A stretch of DNA of 64,000 nucleotides, taken from contig BSWB01000008.1 in NCBI GenBank assembly GCA_033239125.1, positions 1,270,001 to 1,334,000 of the forward strand. The letters are read 5' to 3'. Of the stretch, positions 35,099 to 48,535 are shown piece by piece. Position 1 is the first letter of the stretch. Each line of letters begins with the position of its first letter. This DNA is from Fagopyrum homotropicum. Taxonomy: Eukaryota > Streptophyta > Magnoliopsida > Caryophyllales > Polygonaceae. Below the pieces are notes generated by a model, which was not told where the DNA came from, did no database searches, and was given only the letters and a program-made list of their open reading frames with translations. The position numbers and the translations under genes are program-made.

Positions 35099-37701
35099 AT
35101 GGTTGACTTTGATCTTCTTTTGTTTTATTATCCAAAAAAGGTTATGGACTTACAAGAAACACAACCGTGTCGGCGTCTAGAATTTGAGAATGGTGAAGAT
35201 TTTGAAAAATCTTTCACAAACGAAGATTTGATGGTACAATTACATTCTAAGATATCTGATCACATTATTCCAAAAGTTGGTATGGAGTTTGAAACTGAAG
35301 AGGCAACTTACGAGTTCTACAATAATTATGCTTTAGCGGTCGGTTTTTCTATTCGAAGAGGTCTGCTTCATAGAGACAAGCGTACAAAGATAACATTGGA
35401 CAGAAAGTTTGTATGCTCGTGTGAAGGTAAACGGGCACCTGAAAAACGAGATGCTTATTATAAATCGCACCGGCCAGATATCGTGTTGTTAACTTCATTG
35501 CTAATCATGGACACAATTTGGCAAGTCCAAGTAAGGCTCACCTATTTAGATCACATCGAAAGATGTCGATCTCTCAAGCATCACAAGTTGACATCGCTAA
35601 CATGTCAGGTATTTCTCCAAAAAGTACTTATTAATTCATGGCTAGAGAGGCAGGAGGTCGTGAAAATGTCGGATTTGCTCATGTGGATTTAAAGAATTAT
35701 TTGCGCACTAAACGTAGCTCACAAATGAAGCAAGGTGATACATGTGGTGTTCTAGAATACTTGTAGGGTATGAAAGTTGAAGATCCTACTTTCTTTTATG
35801 TTATTCAAGTGGATGAAGATGACCTAATCACTAATATTTTTTGGGCGGATTCTAAAATGATGGCTGACTATGATGACTTTGGTGATGTTGTTTGCTTTGA
35901 TACTACATATCGAAAGCTTAATGATGCTAGACCGATTGCTTTATTTGTTGGAGTGAACCATCATAAACAGACAACTATATTTGGTGCAACATTATTGTAC
36001 GATGAGACATCAGATTCGTTTGAGTGGTTGTTTGACACATTTTCAAAGGCTATGGGTGGAAAACTACAAAAGACAATATTGACAGATCAAGATGTTGCTA
36101 TGTCAAAAGAACTTTCTCTTCAGTGGCCTGATACTTATCATCGACTTTGTATTTGACATATCTTTCAAAATGCAGCAATTCATTTGGCAAATGTGTTCGC
36201 AGGGTACAAGGATTTTTCAAGGGATTTCAGCAATTGTATTTATGACTATGAACATGAGGCGGAATTTCTAGATGCTTGGAGTGAAATGCTTGATAAGTAT
36301 GACCTTCAAACCAACAATTGGTTGTAGAGAATGTTCAATATTAAAGAAAAGTGGGCATTGGTTTATGGTCGAGATACATTTTGTGCAGACATGACAACTA
36401 CACAACGAAGTGAAAGCATGAATAGAATGCTTAAGCATTATGTATCGCAAAAGCATAAAATTAGAGAATTTTTTGAGCACTTTCAATGGTTGCTTAATGA
36501 TCGTCGTTATGATGAGATGGTTGCAGATTTTAAGGCTAGCCAAAGTAAGATAGTTTTGTCTTTTCCTATAGAACTTTTGAAGCATGTTGTGGGCACCTAT
36601 ACACATGAGGTCTTTAAGTTGTTTGAGAAAGAGGTGTATAAAACCTATGAGTATCATCTTGAAGTTTATAGCGAGACGGGAACACTTGTGCAATATATGA
36701 TTACGCCTCAAAAGAAGCAACCCAGTTATGTTGTCTCTTATGATGAAAGAGAAGAAATTGTATATTGCAGCTGTAGGAAGTTTGAGTTTGCTGGATTACT
36801 ATGCAGTCATATACTGAAGGTTTTCTTCTTCAAAGGTGTTACAAAAGTCCCTAGAAAGTATATTTTGAAAAGATGGACGAACGATGCCAAAAAGGGTAGC
36901 ATTTTAGCTACTAGTGATCGTAGAAATCTTGATCTAGATCCAAAAAAGCAATGGGATGGCGCTATAGAGACTTGTGTCGTCTATCGACTCGCTTGGTCAC
37001 AAGAGCTGCGGAATGTGAAGATAAGTACACCATTGTGAAAGAGGGTCTCGTTAGCTTGTTTAAAGAGATTGATTCAAACTCCATAGAAAGGCCTACACAA
37101 TCCTTGAAAAATCATCACACAGAAAGAGATGTTTCAAGTCAGGATATGCCTATGAACCTCAGTGGTATGACTACAACAATAAAGGCATGAAGTCAAAGCC
37201 GAAATCTAGAAGTGAATCAAGTAAAAGACTCAAAAGTGCTCTTGAAATAGCGACAAGAAAACGTAAAAAAACAAAGAACAACATAGTCATTGAGCTGCAG
37301 GTATAAATTAAATTGTAATTTTATTATATATATGTGTTTTATTTACTTATATGGTTAAATGCAGGAGGACCTAGCTATTCATTTGGATGGAAATATTGTA
37401 CAACAATCTCCTTCAGGATGTTTTCATCCATGTGATCCAAATGGGTACACTTCTACCCCTTTAGAGTGTGATCCCAAGGGCATGTATGTTGGTTTAACAT
37501 CAAGTCAACCGAATCAATATTCTCAACTTAGTCATATGGCATTATTGACAACTATTGGCTTGCCTCAGGTAATCATATATATAATAAAATTACATAATTA
37601 TTTATTAAAATAATCTTTATTTTTGTGTGTGTGGGTTTGTTATTGATGCTTTGTTGACATTACAGGTTCAAGATGTTTTGGATAATCACCCACAACCATA
37701 A
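35099..37701 (+). pseudogene. FAR1/MULE-type transposase pseudogene (right arm)
   Basis: Same gene as at 16355-18957, read in the plus direction. FAR1 domain 35280-35475; catalytic domain about 35770-36700, with Asp residues in CFDTTYRK and LTDQDVAM; SWIM finger about 36765-36815. Frameshift after the FAR1 domain, stops near 35766, 36154 and 36325, and a frameshift near 36950. Separate C-terminal exons lie at about 37365-37569 (EDLAIHLDGN to GLPQ) and 37666-37701, the latter ending in TAA. The catalytic stretch 36331-37038 is identical at protein level to the left arm. Confidence 0.85.
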
Positions 37702-38187
37702 GAAATGCGTTAATTAGATTGTTACAGGTTAGTAGAACTATATGGATAGTTATCATCCTAATGTAATTTGATATTCTTTTTTTTATCAACTATTTAGTCT
37801 TTTCTATTTTCTAACTGTATATTTTATTTGATATTTTAGGTCGTTAGAAGCCTTTGAGAAAGTGATTCATGAAGTCACTCAAATCATGACGTCCATCTGC
37901 ACAATAAAATTCATCAATAATACGTATTAGTTTCGCTATAAATTTTTGTATGTACCAAGTGTATGGTCATTCAGTATAGATTTATGGAAACAAGAAGTGA
38001 AGGTGAAAGGTAACATAACTCCACCGTTCAATTTATTAGCAAGCATTCAAGCAAAGTTAAATTTGCACATGTTAGGACTAAAGTTCTTTGTTTTTCTGAT
38101 CATACCAGCAACTTAATGACTATTCAAAACAGATAGCCCAAACAAAGTCTATAAATACATATCTCTAACAATCCCTCCTAATTCATC

Positions 38188-38675
38188 GATTCAACCTGTA
38201 ATGCCAAAAAATTAAGACTTGAAACGTGGGGCGTTTGATGTTCAGACAGTGGACAAGCGTAGTATCCGGTTAGGCGAGGGCGTTGAATCCGGCGAGGTGG
38301 CAGTGATGGCAAAGGATTCGGCGAACAAAGGGACTCAAATCATCTCTTTTCCGGTGAAGAAGTTGAGGTGTTTAATGCTGAGATCCGGTGAGGCGGCGAA
38401 GATGGCGTCGGATTCGGCGAACGAAATGGACTCGAATAATCTCTTCTCCGGCGAAGAAGTTGCGGCGGCGGTTATAAGAGAAAAGAAGAAGAAGAACTTG
38501 GCTTTTCTTCTGTTTTGGCTAGCGGGAGAAAATAAGGGAAGCAGATAGTAGGAGCCATGTCACAATTTAATTTAGTTTTAATTATATTTATTTAGTTAGT
38601 AAATTTGCCACCTGGACCAATAAGGTAAATGCAATAGGGAGTGTAGTATATAGATGAAATAGGTGATCCGGACTG
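38188..38675 (-). repeat. MULE terminal inverted repeat (long form), right arm
   Basis: 488-bp form. The 96-bp internal tandem duplication is visible as two ATCCGG(C/T)GAGG starts at 38287 and 38383. Confidence 0.75.
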
Positions 38676-39145
38676 GGGGTAAGAGTATGTTTTGGTTGAG
38701 ATATGGAGGCATCATGGAGAGTTCAAGAGTGAATTTTCTTTGGAAAAGAAGAATGCCAGTAGGGATATAACTTATAAGTGACCTTAATGCCAAGAGAAAA
38801 AAATGAAGGATACCAAGATCCTTAATATTGAATTGTTAGTTAAGATAATGTTTGAGGCAAGAAATCTCATTAGAGTTAGAACCAATGACTAATAGATTGT
38901 CCACATAAATGGCAACAATGGTGATGCGGTAGCTTTTGCGCTTAATGAAGAGCGAGTAGTCACTCTTTGACTGAATAAACCCTTGGTCACACGAAGCAAT
39001 GGTGAGTTGATCTATAAAACTACTGGCGCGAGACTAGTTTAAGGCCATATAAAGACTTTCTTAACTTGCAAGCAAGAGAAAGTGTAGTCAGATGTCAGGT
39101 GGGGAGTGCAAATAGACATCTTCACGAAGATTCCCATGAAAAAAA
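38676..39145 (-). pseudogene. Ty1/copia pol (RT) fragment, right arm
   Basis: Mirror of 14911-15380; same stops and the same YVDN in place of YVDD. Confidence 0.73.
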
Positions 39146-39538
39146 AACGATACCTTATCACTTTATCAACAAGTAAATTGAACATTGTGTATATCTTTAC
39201 CTTTATTATTGCTATGCTAATGTATAATATGATCATAGTATTAAGAAACACAATATATAAACTAGCAGGGTATAAAATATTGAACTAATAATCACACAAC
39301 CCCAAATTAGTTTAACAAAAATCTGATTTTTTTTTACCTAGCCTGACAAGTAAAGTATTTTTACTGACTTTTCTAAGGTGGTGACTGGTGAGAGAATAAC
39401 AATTATGAAAGAGATCGCTAACTAAACATGCATCGACGATGACCAATCTCACAAACCCATAACTTTCTTACAAATTACATTCTTGCAAGAACATACTAAT
39501 TATTCCAAATACAATAAAAAGAAAGGGACTTAAACACA

Positions 39539-41156
39539 TCAACATTCATTTTGACCATTGATGACAATTGGAGCTTCAGATCTTCCGAGGACGACGGGTT
39601 TCTTAAGCCAGTACTGCTCAAACCTTTGCCTCGTGTATTCCTTGTAATCAAACTCGATCTTGTTCACATAAGCCTGTATATTACACATCCAAGAGTGACC
39701 AAAATTTCTTCATAAACAGATTCAGCCCAAAAAAAAAAGAGAAAATTTGCATACCTAAATGAGACCCCATAATCCCCAAAAGAGATGGTTTGCAAGAGAG
39801 TACTTCTCTGCACTTGCAACTAACTCTTCTACTTGACATTCACCGGGTTCTTCCCCTGAAAAACTCAAATATGTCCGTGCAAATCTTCTTCGCTCCTCCA
39901 AATCTGTATCACCAATTTGAGTTTATCATCAAGATTCATTGACAACAACTACATCACAGAAAATTACCTGGGTATTTACTGTAGTCTAAGATATGAGGTT
40001 TTTCAGAATGATAGTCAGCCGCCATCTCACAGAAATGATTTGCAAGATCATAGGCAACAGGGTTGTAACTCGCATACTCATAATCCTGCAGTACAGAATA
40101 ATAAATTCAGCAAACTTGCATCAGTATAAAACACTCTATCCGTTCACAAATAATTGTCGTTTTAGCATTGTATTTTTGTTCAAGAATAATTGTCATTCTA
40201 GCTAATTTGGCCTTTACTTTACATATGTACCCTTTTAATCATTAGTACTCGGTTAGTTGTGATTTTTCAATGAAGCAAAAAGTAAAGGAACGATGAGGAG
40301 TATAACAGTATATTTCATAGCTTTCTTAATAAGTGTTTCAAAAGATTCAGCTTACAATTAGAGTGATTGATCCTTTCTCTTCATCAAGCATGATGTTACC
40401 ATACTGCAAGTCATTGTGGCAAAACCTGATCTCTAAACCATCCTTTGAAAGCACCCTTTTCAGCATATGGATCTCATCTTCCAAACGACTCAACTCAAAT
40501 TCCTTCTCATCCTTACAGGAGCACAAGTTTTTCGCCTTCTTCACCCAATTCCTATTACCAAGAATATTTTTAAATTAAATTGAACTTATTCAACTTATAA
40601 AAATTTTCATTTTTGATAGGATACCTCATTCTAGTCCAAAGAAGTGCTTCCTTTGGGCCCGACATGTCAAGATTATGAAACTCGCGCATCTTAGCTGCTA
40701 TTCCTGCTGAAATTTCTGGGTCTCGGAGATCAGTTGCTGTCAAAGTCTGAAACAATTGATGTTTATGTTAAAATAGCAATAAATGTTATAAAAAAATAAA
40801 ATCTAAATTTGAACATATATACTCACTCTAGCATGTATGAACTCCTCAACACGGCCTTCAGGGAATCTTCCGAGAAGCTGGGGCCCTTGGCCGTGCTTTG
40901 ACAAGCACTCAAACGTCCTGATCTCCTCCTCCCGGTTGAAGAACACATCAACACCTTCTCCATAAATCCTCAAAAGAACCTTCCTATTGCAATCACCTGG
41001 CCACATGATCTAGAAAACCTCGTTTGTCAAGGCTCCACTCATGTTTTTAACTTGTATGTCATTTGGATCAGCTACATCTTCCCACATCTGAGCTAAATTC
41101 ACTAGCAATTGCATTAGCTCTTCGGGCAAAGAGCCTTGCACGAATCCGTTGGTCAT
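39539..41156 (-). pseudogene. Choline kinase pseudogene (right arm)
   Basis: Mirror of the left-arm copy, ATG at 41156-41154, TGA at 39541-39539, six exons. Shares both premature TAG codons (the NEVF-stop and the exon-5 end). Differs by a few bases, for example MWPGDCN here against MWPDDCN on the left. The two copies form an inverted pair separated by about 25 kb. Confidence 0.87.
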
Positions 41157-42182
41157 TATGGCCATCACGGGCTTTATGAGCTACAACAAGAGCTTTTGAT
41201 GGACACCAAACTAGGTGAGACTCAGGGATTCAAGATATATGAATACAGTGACACCACTTGGGAATAATTCAAGAACAATAAAGTGATCTCCAGTTGATGA
41301 AGAATCTAGAGCAATAAGAAATGATCAAGGGAACAAAATAGGCCTTTTTGCTTGGACCGTTCTTTTACGATTCAATTCAGCAATGAATGGATTGATCAAG
41401 AGGATTCGATCCTTGTTTGTGGAGTAGACACTGTTTAAGGTTTATGATTAGAGAATAATTTAATCCAAAATAGCGACAACAGGCCAACCAAAAATCGCAA
41501 TACTAGTAAAACTCAGTAGAGATATGTTTACCATTGGTTTTGACATCGTAGCCAGTCAAATTGAATGTAGTAGCATGAATTAGCTGACCGAGACGAGTCA
41601 AATCTGAATACCAACAAGAACCCTAGAAAATACAAAAAACAAAAAGGGACAAAACTTGTCACATTGCCTGTAATTTGGAGAAAGGAGTGACAAAACCTAT
41701 TTTCCAAGATGCAGATCAACGAACGCAATGCAAATACAAACGCAAACGCAACACCCAATTCCGCAGAATCTTGATAGAGAAAAGGGTATAAGATTCTGCA
41801 CCAAAAGCTATTAAAATGAAGAATCAGCCATCGGAGATAATCACTTAATCCCGACCTTGACCTTGTCGGGACCAACAAAACCTGAAATCCACATTATATA
41901 TGATTTGTTTTAAAAAAACAGTCAATATTCGACGGACGATGGATGTGAAATTAACGGACGATTATCCACCATCAATCAATAGGATATTAAAAGCAAGCCT
42001 CGATTCCCTCCATAACAGTGATAGCTGCAATCTTATCCTTCAGAATACCCATAAGATCAAATTGGTATGGAGCAACTCTCTACTTGCTTCAAATTAGAAC
42101 TACGTATCGCTATACAACAACACACTAAACATATTCGTGCATAGGAATTTAGAATCGTGGTTTATAAAAAACGTACCGGCGA

Positions 42183-42362
42183 AAATCGCTATTTGACACA
42201 AAAACTACGTACACGAAGTGTGTAGTTTCGTTTTTTTCCCTCTGAATTCCAACTACGCGTTTAACCTGTGTAGTTGGAGCCGAGGTGAAGCCGGTACGAG
42301 CTAATAACTATGCATATGGAAAGTGTAGTTTGAGTTTGATTTAAAAAAAAATTACTACTACG
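42183..42362. repeat. ACTAC/GTAGT hairpin modules (right arm)
   Basis: Mirror of 11681-11860. The same four modules; in the first, TACTACAC has become TACTATAC, which weakens that stem. Confidence 0.5.
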
Positions 42363-42432
42363 CTTACCACAAGTATAGTAACAGTGATCTTTATATATAT
42401 ATAACTTTATGTGTTTGGTGGCCAAAGTCTTA

Positions 42433-43213
42433 GTCTTCAACCTCGGACCACAGCGGTGACTCCAGGTACGTTTATATTCATCGAAATTTCGATTCCATTC
42501 TTCGGCTCCAACTTGATTCGCTTCAGTTCCGGTTCTTCTCCTTAGTTTTCCGTTCCTTAGTTTCCCATTCTTCTGCTCCAACGATTCCGGTGATTCCGGT
42601 GAGCTCATTTGTCGATTCCGGCGATTATGACGGCATGGATGAAAATCCAAAGCGTCAAAAGGTACGTATTTCCGGGTATTTTGTGTTTCCAGCATGGCTG
42701 AAGTTCAGGACGAGTTTTTGGAACCCTAATTTGAACCGAGATATAATTTATGGGTATTTTGTGTTTGATTATTCATTGTGCATTGTCAGGATTTGTCCTC
42801 CTATGCTTGTGTTTGATAATTGTTTATGTTTGTATGTATAATTTCTTCATTTTGTAAACTTGTGTATTGACACACCTCCTTTAGAGGTATGTAAATGAAA
42901 CACTAGGGGAAAACCCTTGCTAAGCCACTTGAAATGAAATGTTGTGCCATATAAGGAGATGATAACTTGTATGTGCAAGTTACAAGCTAGTATGCTACTA
43001 AACTAATGTAGACATGATGGACAAGTGAGAATAAAAGCATGAGTCATCCATTTAACAAGTGTCACATAGTGTTTGCTATTTAAATGTTGAAAGACAACTA
43101 TAAGTCACTACTAAGCTCTAAATCAAGACATACAAACATCACATGGTGTTTGCTATTTGCAAGCAAGAATCAACTTAGTTTAACATAGATAAACACAAAG
43201 CTAGTATGGAAGC
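42433..43213. other. Unassigned right-arm segment
   Basis: Mirror of 10828-11640, with the exon-like MDENPKRQK and GTACGT donor at about 42634-42668. Nothing else recognised. The sequence before 43214 (GGAAGC) is the 3' flank of the Tekay element. Confidence 0.3.
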
Positions 43214-45111
43214 TGTAACACCCCAAATCCGTAGGACTCGAGGTGCTATTGGGCTAGGATCTCACAATGGATCCTGACCCTAGCCTGACAACAATTTCAC
43301 TGAATCTTACAACAAGGCACCGATAGATTAAATACAAAACATCAAACTGATATATATACATCAAAAGTAATACATAAGGACCGCTGAGTACAAAAGAAAC
43401 AACACTATACATCAAAATATCCCATAACCCCGATATCGACTAAGTGTACGGAGCCCTCAGCGGATCACCCACTCTGGATCACTCTGCAACTCTCCTAACC
43501 TGCAAAGGATCTACAACACGGTATAAAACCATTAGCTAACCATACACATATATATAGATAGGCAAGAGCACAACCACACATCATATAAATGTAAACATAT
43601 CATCATGTTGTCACACATTTACCCGGTTTATTATCTTTATAACAATGGTCCAACACTCAAACGTATATAAATATATGAATATGAATATATGTGACACGAG
43701 GAATGTATATAACCCTCGCCTCTGCGTGCAATAGCTAGCTGGAGTGGTATCAGCGCACCTTCCCATATACCATAAGGAGTGGTCAGTGCCCTACCCGTAT
43801 ACCAAAATTAACTAGCTTACAGAGAATTTCCCAGACTCCACTACGGGATGAAAGGTAAGTTGTCACATCCACTACAATGGGCGGTCAATATAACAAAGGT
43901 CGGTAATAACCATATCGCATGCTATAAAGCATATAACAAACACCACTAAAGCAACATCCAATATAGGGATGACAGCTAAGTAAGTCCTATGGACTTACCT
44001 CGACCTCGAAGTAATCACAACCACGAACAACTCTCAACACAGTCCACTCCAATCTGGAGGACAACACGGCCTATACAAGGCATACAACATATATCATACT
44101 CATATCTATAACAGGGGTCACACCTAGACCCAAGTTATCCATAAGGATCATATTCCAACTCGTAAACCTCAAAGCCGTAACCGGCATAACGATACCATGA
44201 TCAACATCATTCTATTCTCAAACACATACCTAGCATACCACTACCGCTCATACTAGGAAAGGAAATGATCTACCTTACTCTAGGTAGAACTGGAAGAAGA
44301 CGCACCTGCGTGACAAAAGGGACGCAGGGGCGGAATGCAGGCAACCGCAGACGCGTCAATGTTCGGCTGCGGGCGCGGTGATCATGGCCGCTGGCAAGCG
44401 CGGGCGCTGGCACTGGGACTGTTGTTGCGGGGGCGGCGGATTCTGGCCGCGGGTGCGGGGACAAGGCTTCCGCAGGGGGCGGTTGTGTTGGACCGCGGGG
44501 GAGGCGACGGTGCAGAACGTAGCCTCGCGAGTCCTCTTTCACTCTTCACGTGATCAAATCACGTCTTCTCTCAGCCAAAACCTAGCACATACATATACAT
44601 ACACATACCAACATCAATACACCTACAAATCATCTAATCCTAAGCTAAGGAAGATGGAATCCAAGAAAGAAAGAAGAGAAGAAGAAGCTAACTTACCATA
44701 CCTGTGGTCCTAGGCTGCAGGGAAGATCAACACACACACAACAACTGGCCTCCAAGCCCAGCAACACACATCACTAGCATCATCATCATCAAAGCCCCAT
44801 CAATTCTCTTCCAAACTCAAGGAAACCAAGAACAAGATCAAGGAGGGAGGAGGAGAAGCAAGGAGGACGTGAGAGGTCTGGAGAGGGAATGAAGATAAAA
44901 TCCTTGATCCAGCCAAAGAAAGGAATAAGAAGAGGAAAGGGTAAAGCACGGGTCAAAGAAGTCAACAAAACCGGCTACAGCCGTCGGAAACCGCAAGAGC
45001 GGAATTCCTGGCCGCATGGGCGGAAACCTGCAGGGGCGGCTAAGGTCGATCTCGGCCCAAAGCCAAATCTCGGCTAAGGCAAACTCGGTCCAAAAGACTA
45101 AGGCTCTTACA
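43214..45111 (-). repeat. 3' LTR of the right Tekay-like element
   Basis: 1898 bp between TGTAACACCC (43214) and CTCTTACA (45111), as read on the plus strand. The polypurine tract is at 45112-45123. Confidence 0.9.
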
Positions 45112-45604
45112 TCTCCCCCCCCTAAAAACAAGTTTCGTCCCGAAACTTGCAAAGTCCTGAAACCACTCGGACTCAAAAGCTGAGGTACAACTCTCTCTAT
45201 AACCTCAGACACAGGCATGGAGGAATCATCAACTCCATCAACAATATCACTATACTATCCAAGGCATAGAGGTAAACCATCTCTAGCCAACGATACTCAT
45301 ATCACAAGGGCATAGAGGAAAACCATCTCTAGCCATAACATCATAACACAAGGGCATAGAGGAAAACACCTCCAGCCAAAACTATGTCCATCAACTAGCA
45401 TGGAGGAACAACCATCTCCAGCTAAACCTATCGCATCATAATAACATGGAGGAAAGATCCATCTCCAGCTATAAACAATTGCACTAGCACAACAAGATCT
45501 AATAAGATCACACATCACAGCTAGTACAAAAATAAACACATCATGGCATATAAGCACATAAGCATAACACTCACCGAGATAGTACTAAGGTCTACTCGGC
45601 GATC

Positions 45605-45820
45605 CTACTGATGCCCTATCTCGGCATAGAACTTTGGATAGTTCCTCTGGATACTATCCTCAGTCTCCCATGTAGCCTCATCAGGTCCACATCTCGACCA
45701 CTGTATCCTCAACATAGGAATGTCCTTCGAACGCAGGCATCTCATACCTCGTTCTAGGAATGCAATCGGGTGCTCAACAAAAGTGTGGTCCGACTCAACC
45801 ACCAAATCATCATAACTCAC
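45605..45820 (-). pseudogene. Chromodomain-like C-terminus of Tekay pol (right arm)
   Basis: Counterpart of 8223-8438; keeps EATWETEDSIQRNYPKFY. In a different frame from integrase. Confidence 0.7.
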
Positions 45821-46793
45821 AAGTCACAATATGTCTCGAATCTGGTATATACTCCCTCAGTTGAGACACGTGAAACACAGGGTTAACACCCTCTAATCTC
45901 GGAGGCAAAGCCAATCTGTATGCTGCACTCCCAACCCGATCCAGAATCTCGAATGGTCCGACATATCGGGGGCTCAACTTCCCCTTAAAGCCAAAACGCC
46001 TAACACCTCGTGTCGGGGACACTCTCAGCCACACATGGGCTCCAACTCTGAACTCTAGAGGTCTACGCCTCCTATCAGCATACGACTTCTGACGGCTCTG
46101 GGCAGTCAGCATCCGCTCTCTAATCAGCGCTACTCGAGAAACATCATCCTGAATCTGATCAAGCATCAAACCACTAATAGTACTAGGCTCATCCCAGCAT
46201 AACGGTGTACGACACCTCTGTCCATACAATGCCTCATATGGGGCCATCCCAATAGATGCATGCCAATTGTTGTTGTATAAGAACTTAACAAGTGGGAGAT
46301 GATCCGTCCACACTTGTCCCCAATCCAACACACAAGCTCGCAGCATGTCCTCCAGCGTCTGAATGGTCCTCTCTAACTGACCATCGGTCTGAGGATGGAA
46401 CGCATTCGTGAAGTGTAAACTCGTCTCCAGGGCAGTCTGAATCTGCTGCAAAAATCTTGAGGTAAATCGTCCATCTCTATCTGAGACGATCGTCATCGGT
46501 ACCCCGTGGAGTCTCACTATCTGCCTAGTGTACTCCTCAACTAATCTGGTCACTAACCACGTCTCCCTGATAGGAATAAAACGTGCCGTCTTCGTCAATC
46601 TGTCTACTATGACCCAGATAGCATCAAAACTCCGGCTCAGTCTCAACTCAGTCACAAAGTCCATGGTGACGTCCTCCCACTTCCTCTGTGGAACAGGAAG
46701 TGGATGGAGCTCACCTCCAGGTCTGCAATGCTCGATCATGACCTGTTGGCAGGTCGCACACTGTGCCACAAATTTGGCCACATCGGGCTTCAA
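45810..46793 (-). pseudogene. Tekay-like integrase (right arm)
   Basis: Open over 327 codons, with the same D, D and E catalytic contexts as the left copy (MDFVTELR, IVSDRDGRF, HPQTDGQLER). More than a dozen residues differ from the left copy, including P to L and R to K, mostly from transitions. This is many more than in the inner part of the arms. Confidence 0.83.
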
Positions 46794-46802
46794 CCCTCCC
46801 CA

Positions 46803-47954
46803 CTAATACGAGCGTCTCAAATCCTAGTACATCTTACTCGTACTAGGATACACTGAATAAGGCGTACAATGAGCCTCCTGCAATATCCTCTGTCTCAACT
46901 CCACATCAGCGGGTACACAGACGCGACCGCGGCGTCTCATCATCCCATCTGCTCCTATAAGGAACTGTGGTGCCTCATCCTGAGACATCCTCTCTCGGAT
47001 CCTTATCAACATCGGGCAGGTCTCCTGCTTTTGTTGGATCTTGCTCAACAGATCAGGTAGAACCTCTAAAGTACTCAACTGGGCATCCTCATCAGGAAAT
47101 CGGATGTCCAACTCTAACCAGATCAGGTCTCTCCACAACTGATGTTGAACTGTCAGCCTCGTTGCATCACTATACATCCCAAGCCTAGCTTGGGATGCAT
47201 AACTGTAAACCACAAAATCCTCGGTACCCTCTGGCTGTGCCAAAACAGGAGCAGAAGTCAGACGTCTCTTCAGCTCCTCAAAACTCTACATACACTGATC
47301 AGACCATACAAATCTGGTAGTCTTCCTCAGCAAACTCGTCAGTGGACGGGCCATCACAGAAAATCCCTCCACAAAGCGTTTGTAATAACCGGCTAGGCCA
47401 AGAAAGCTACGTACTTCCTTGACGTTTGTCGGTGTAGTCTATGCTGCTACTGCCTGTATCTTTGCCGGATCCACCTTGATTCCTTCAGCTGATACAACAT
47501 GACCCAAGAATGCTACCTCTGGCATCCAGAACTCGCACTTAGAGAACTTAGCATAAAGTTCTCTATCCCGTAAAACCTGTAATACAGTCCTCAACTGTCC
47601 TGCATGTTCCTCTCTGCTGCGAGAGTACACCAGGATATCATCTATGAAAACCACCACAAACTGATCTAGGAAGTCGATGAAGATACTGTTCATCAACTCC
47701 ATAAAAACTGCTGGGGCATTCGTAAGCCCAAATGGCATCACTACAAACTCGTAGTGGCCATATCTGGTCCGGAATGCTGTCCTATGAACATCCTACTCTC
47801 TCACCCTCACCTGGTGATATCCTAAGCGCAGGTCAATCCTGGAGAACACTGTGGCTCCCTGCAACTGATCTAGCAAATCATCAATACGCGGCAAAGGATA
47901 CTTGTTCTTGATGGTCACCTTGTTCAACTCTCTGTAATCTATACACAACCTCAA
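46803..47954 (-). pseudogene. Tekay-like reverse transcriptase, RNase H deleted, three private stops (right arm)
   Basis: Counterpart of 6089-7240. RT motifs MPFGLTNAPAVFMELMN and FIDDILVYS are intact at 47439-47741. Stops occur where the left copy has Gln (REQDV), Trp (AAWTT) and Gln (CMQSF). The jump over the RNase H core is identical. Confidence 0.8.
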
Positions 47955-48076
47955 TGATCCGTCCTTCTTTCGTACGAAGAGGACAAGTGCTCCTCATGTG
48001 GATACACTAGGGCGAATGAAGCCCTTCTCAGCCAACTCCTCGAGTTGCTTCTTCAGCTCCAACATCTCGACAGGCG

Positions 48077-48535
48077 CTATCCGGTATGGGGCCTTTGAGA
48101 TTGGTCTCGTACCGGCTCTAACTCAATCCCAAAGTCCACACTCCTCTGAGGCGGCAACCTGGACGGCTCAGCAAAAACATATGTAAACTCGCAGACCACT
48201 GGGATGTCCTCTAACGCTGGACTCTCCCCCTCCTTCATGGCATAACACCAGAAGGCCTCAAAACCCTGTGCAATCAGTCTCGCTGCTCGTATCGCATTGA
48301 TAACCATGCCTGTCTTTCCAAGGTCCCACCCTCGGAAAACCTCTATCTGTCCTAACTCGGTAGAGACTGTAACAGTCCTCCTACCTACATCTAGTACAAC
48401 CTGATGCCTGTCCATCGAATCCATACCAGTAGCAGTCGGGGCAGTTGACTCCTCTACACTCCTCAGCTCAAATAATCTACCTTGAGCTCCTCTGGTATCA
48501 GTGGCATTCCCGCCTCGACCTCTGCCTCTACTCAA
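48077..48535 (-). pseudogene. Tekay-like protease remnant lacking the active site (right arm)
   Basis: Counterpart of 5508-5970. The same deletion removes the catalytic DSGA and keeps GMDSMDRHQVVLDVG and the linker to RT. Confidence 0.68.

Larger units (their letters stand above)
34210..38675 (+). mobile_element. MULE-type DNA transposon (right arm)
   Basis: Mirror of 15381-19846 with the same ends, length and internal structure. Terminal repeats: 34210-34588 and 38188-38675. It was duplicated with the arm and did not transpose independently, since the flanks are mirrored as well. Confidence 0.82.
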
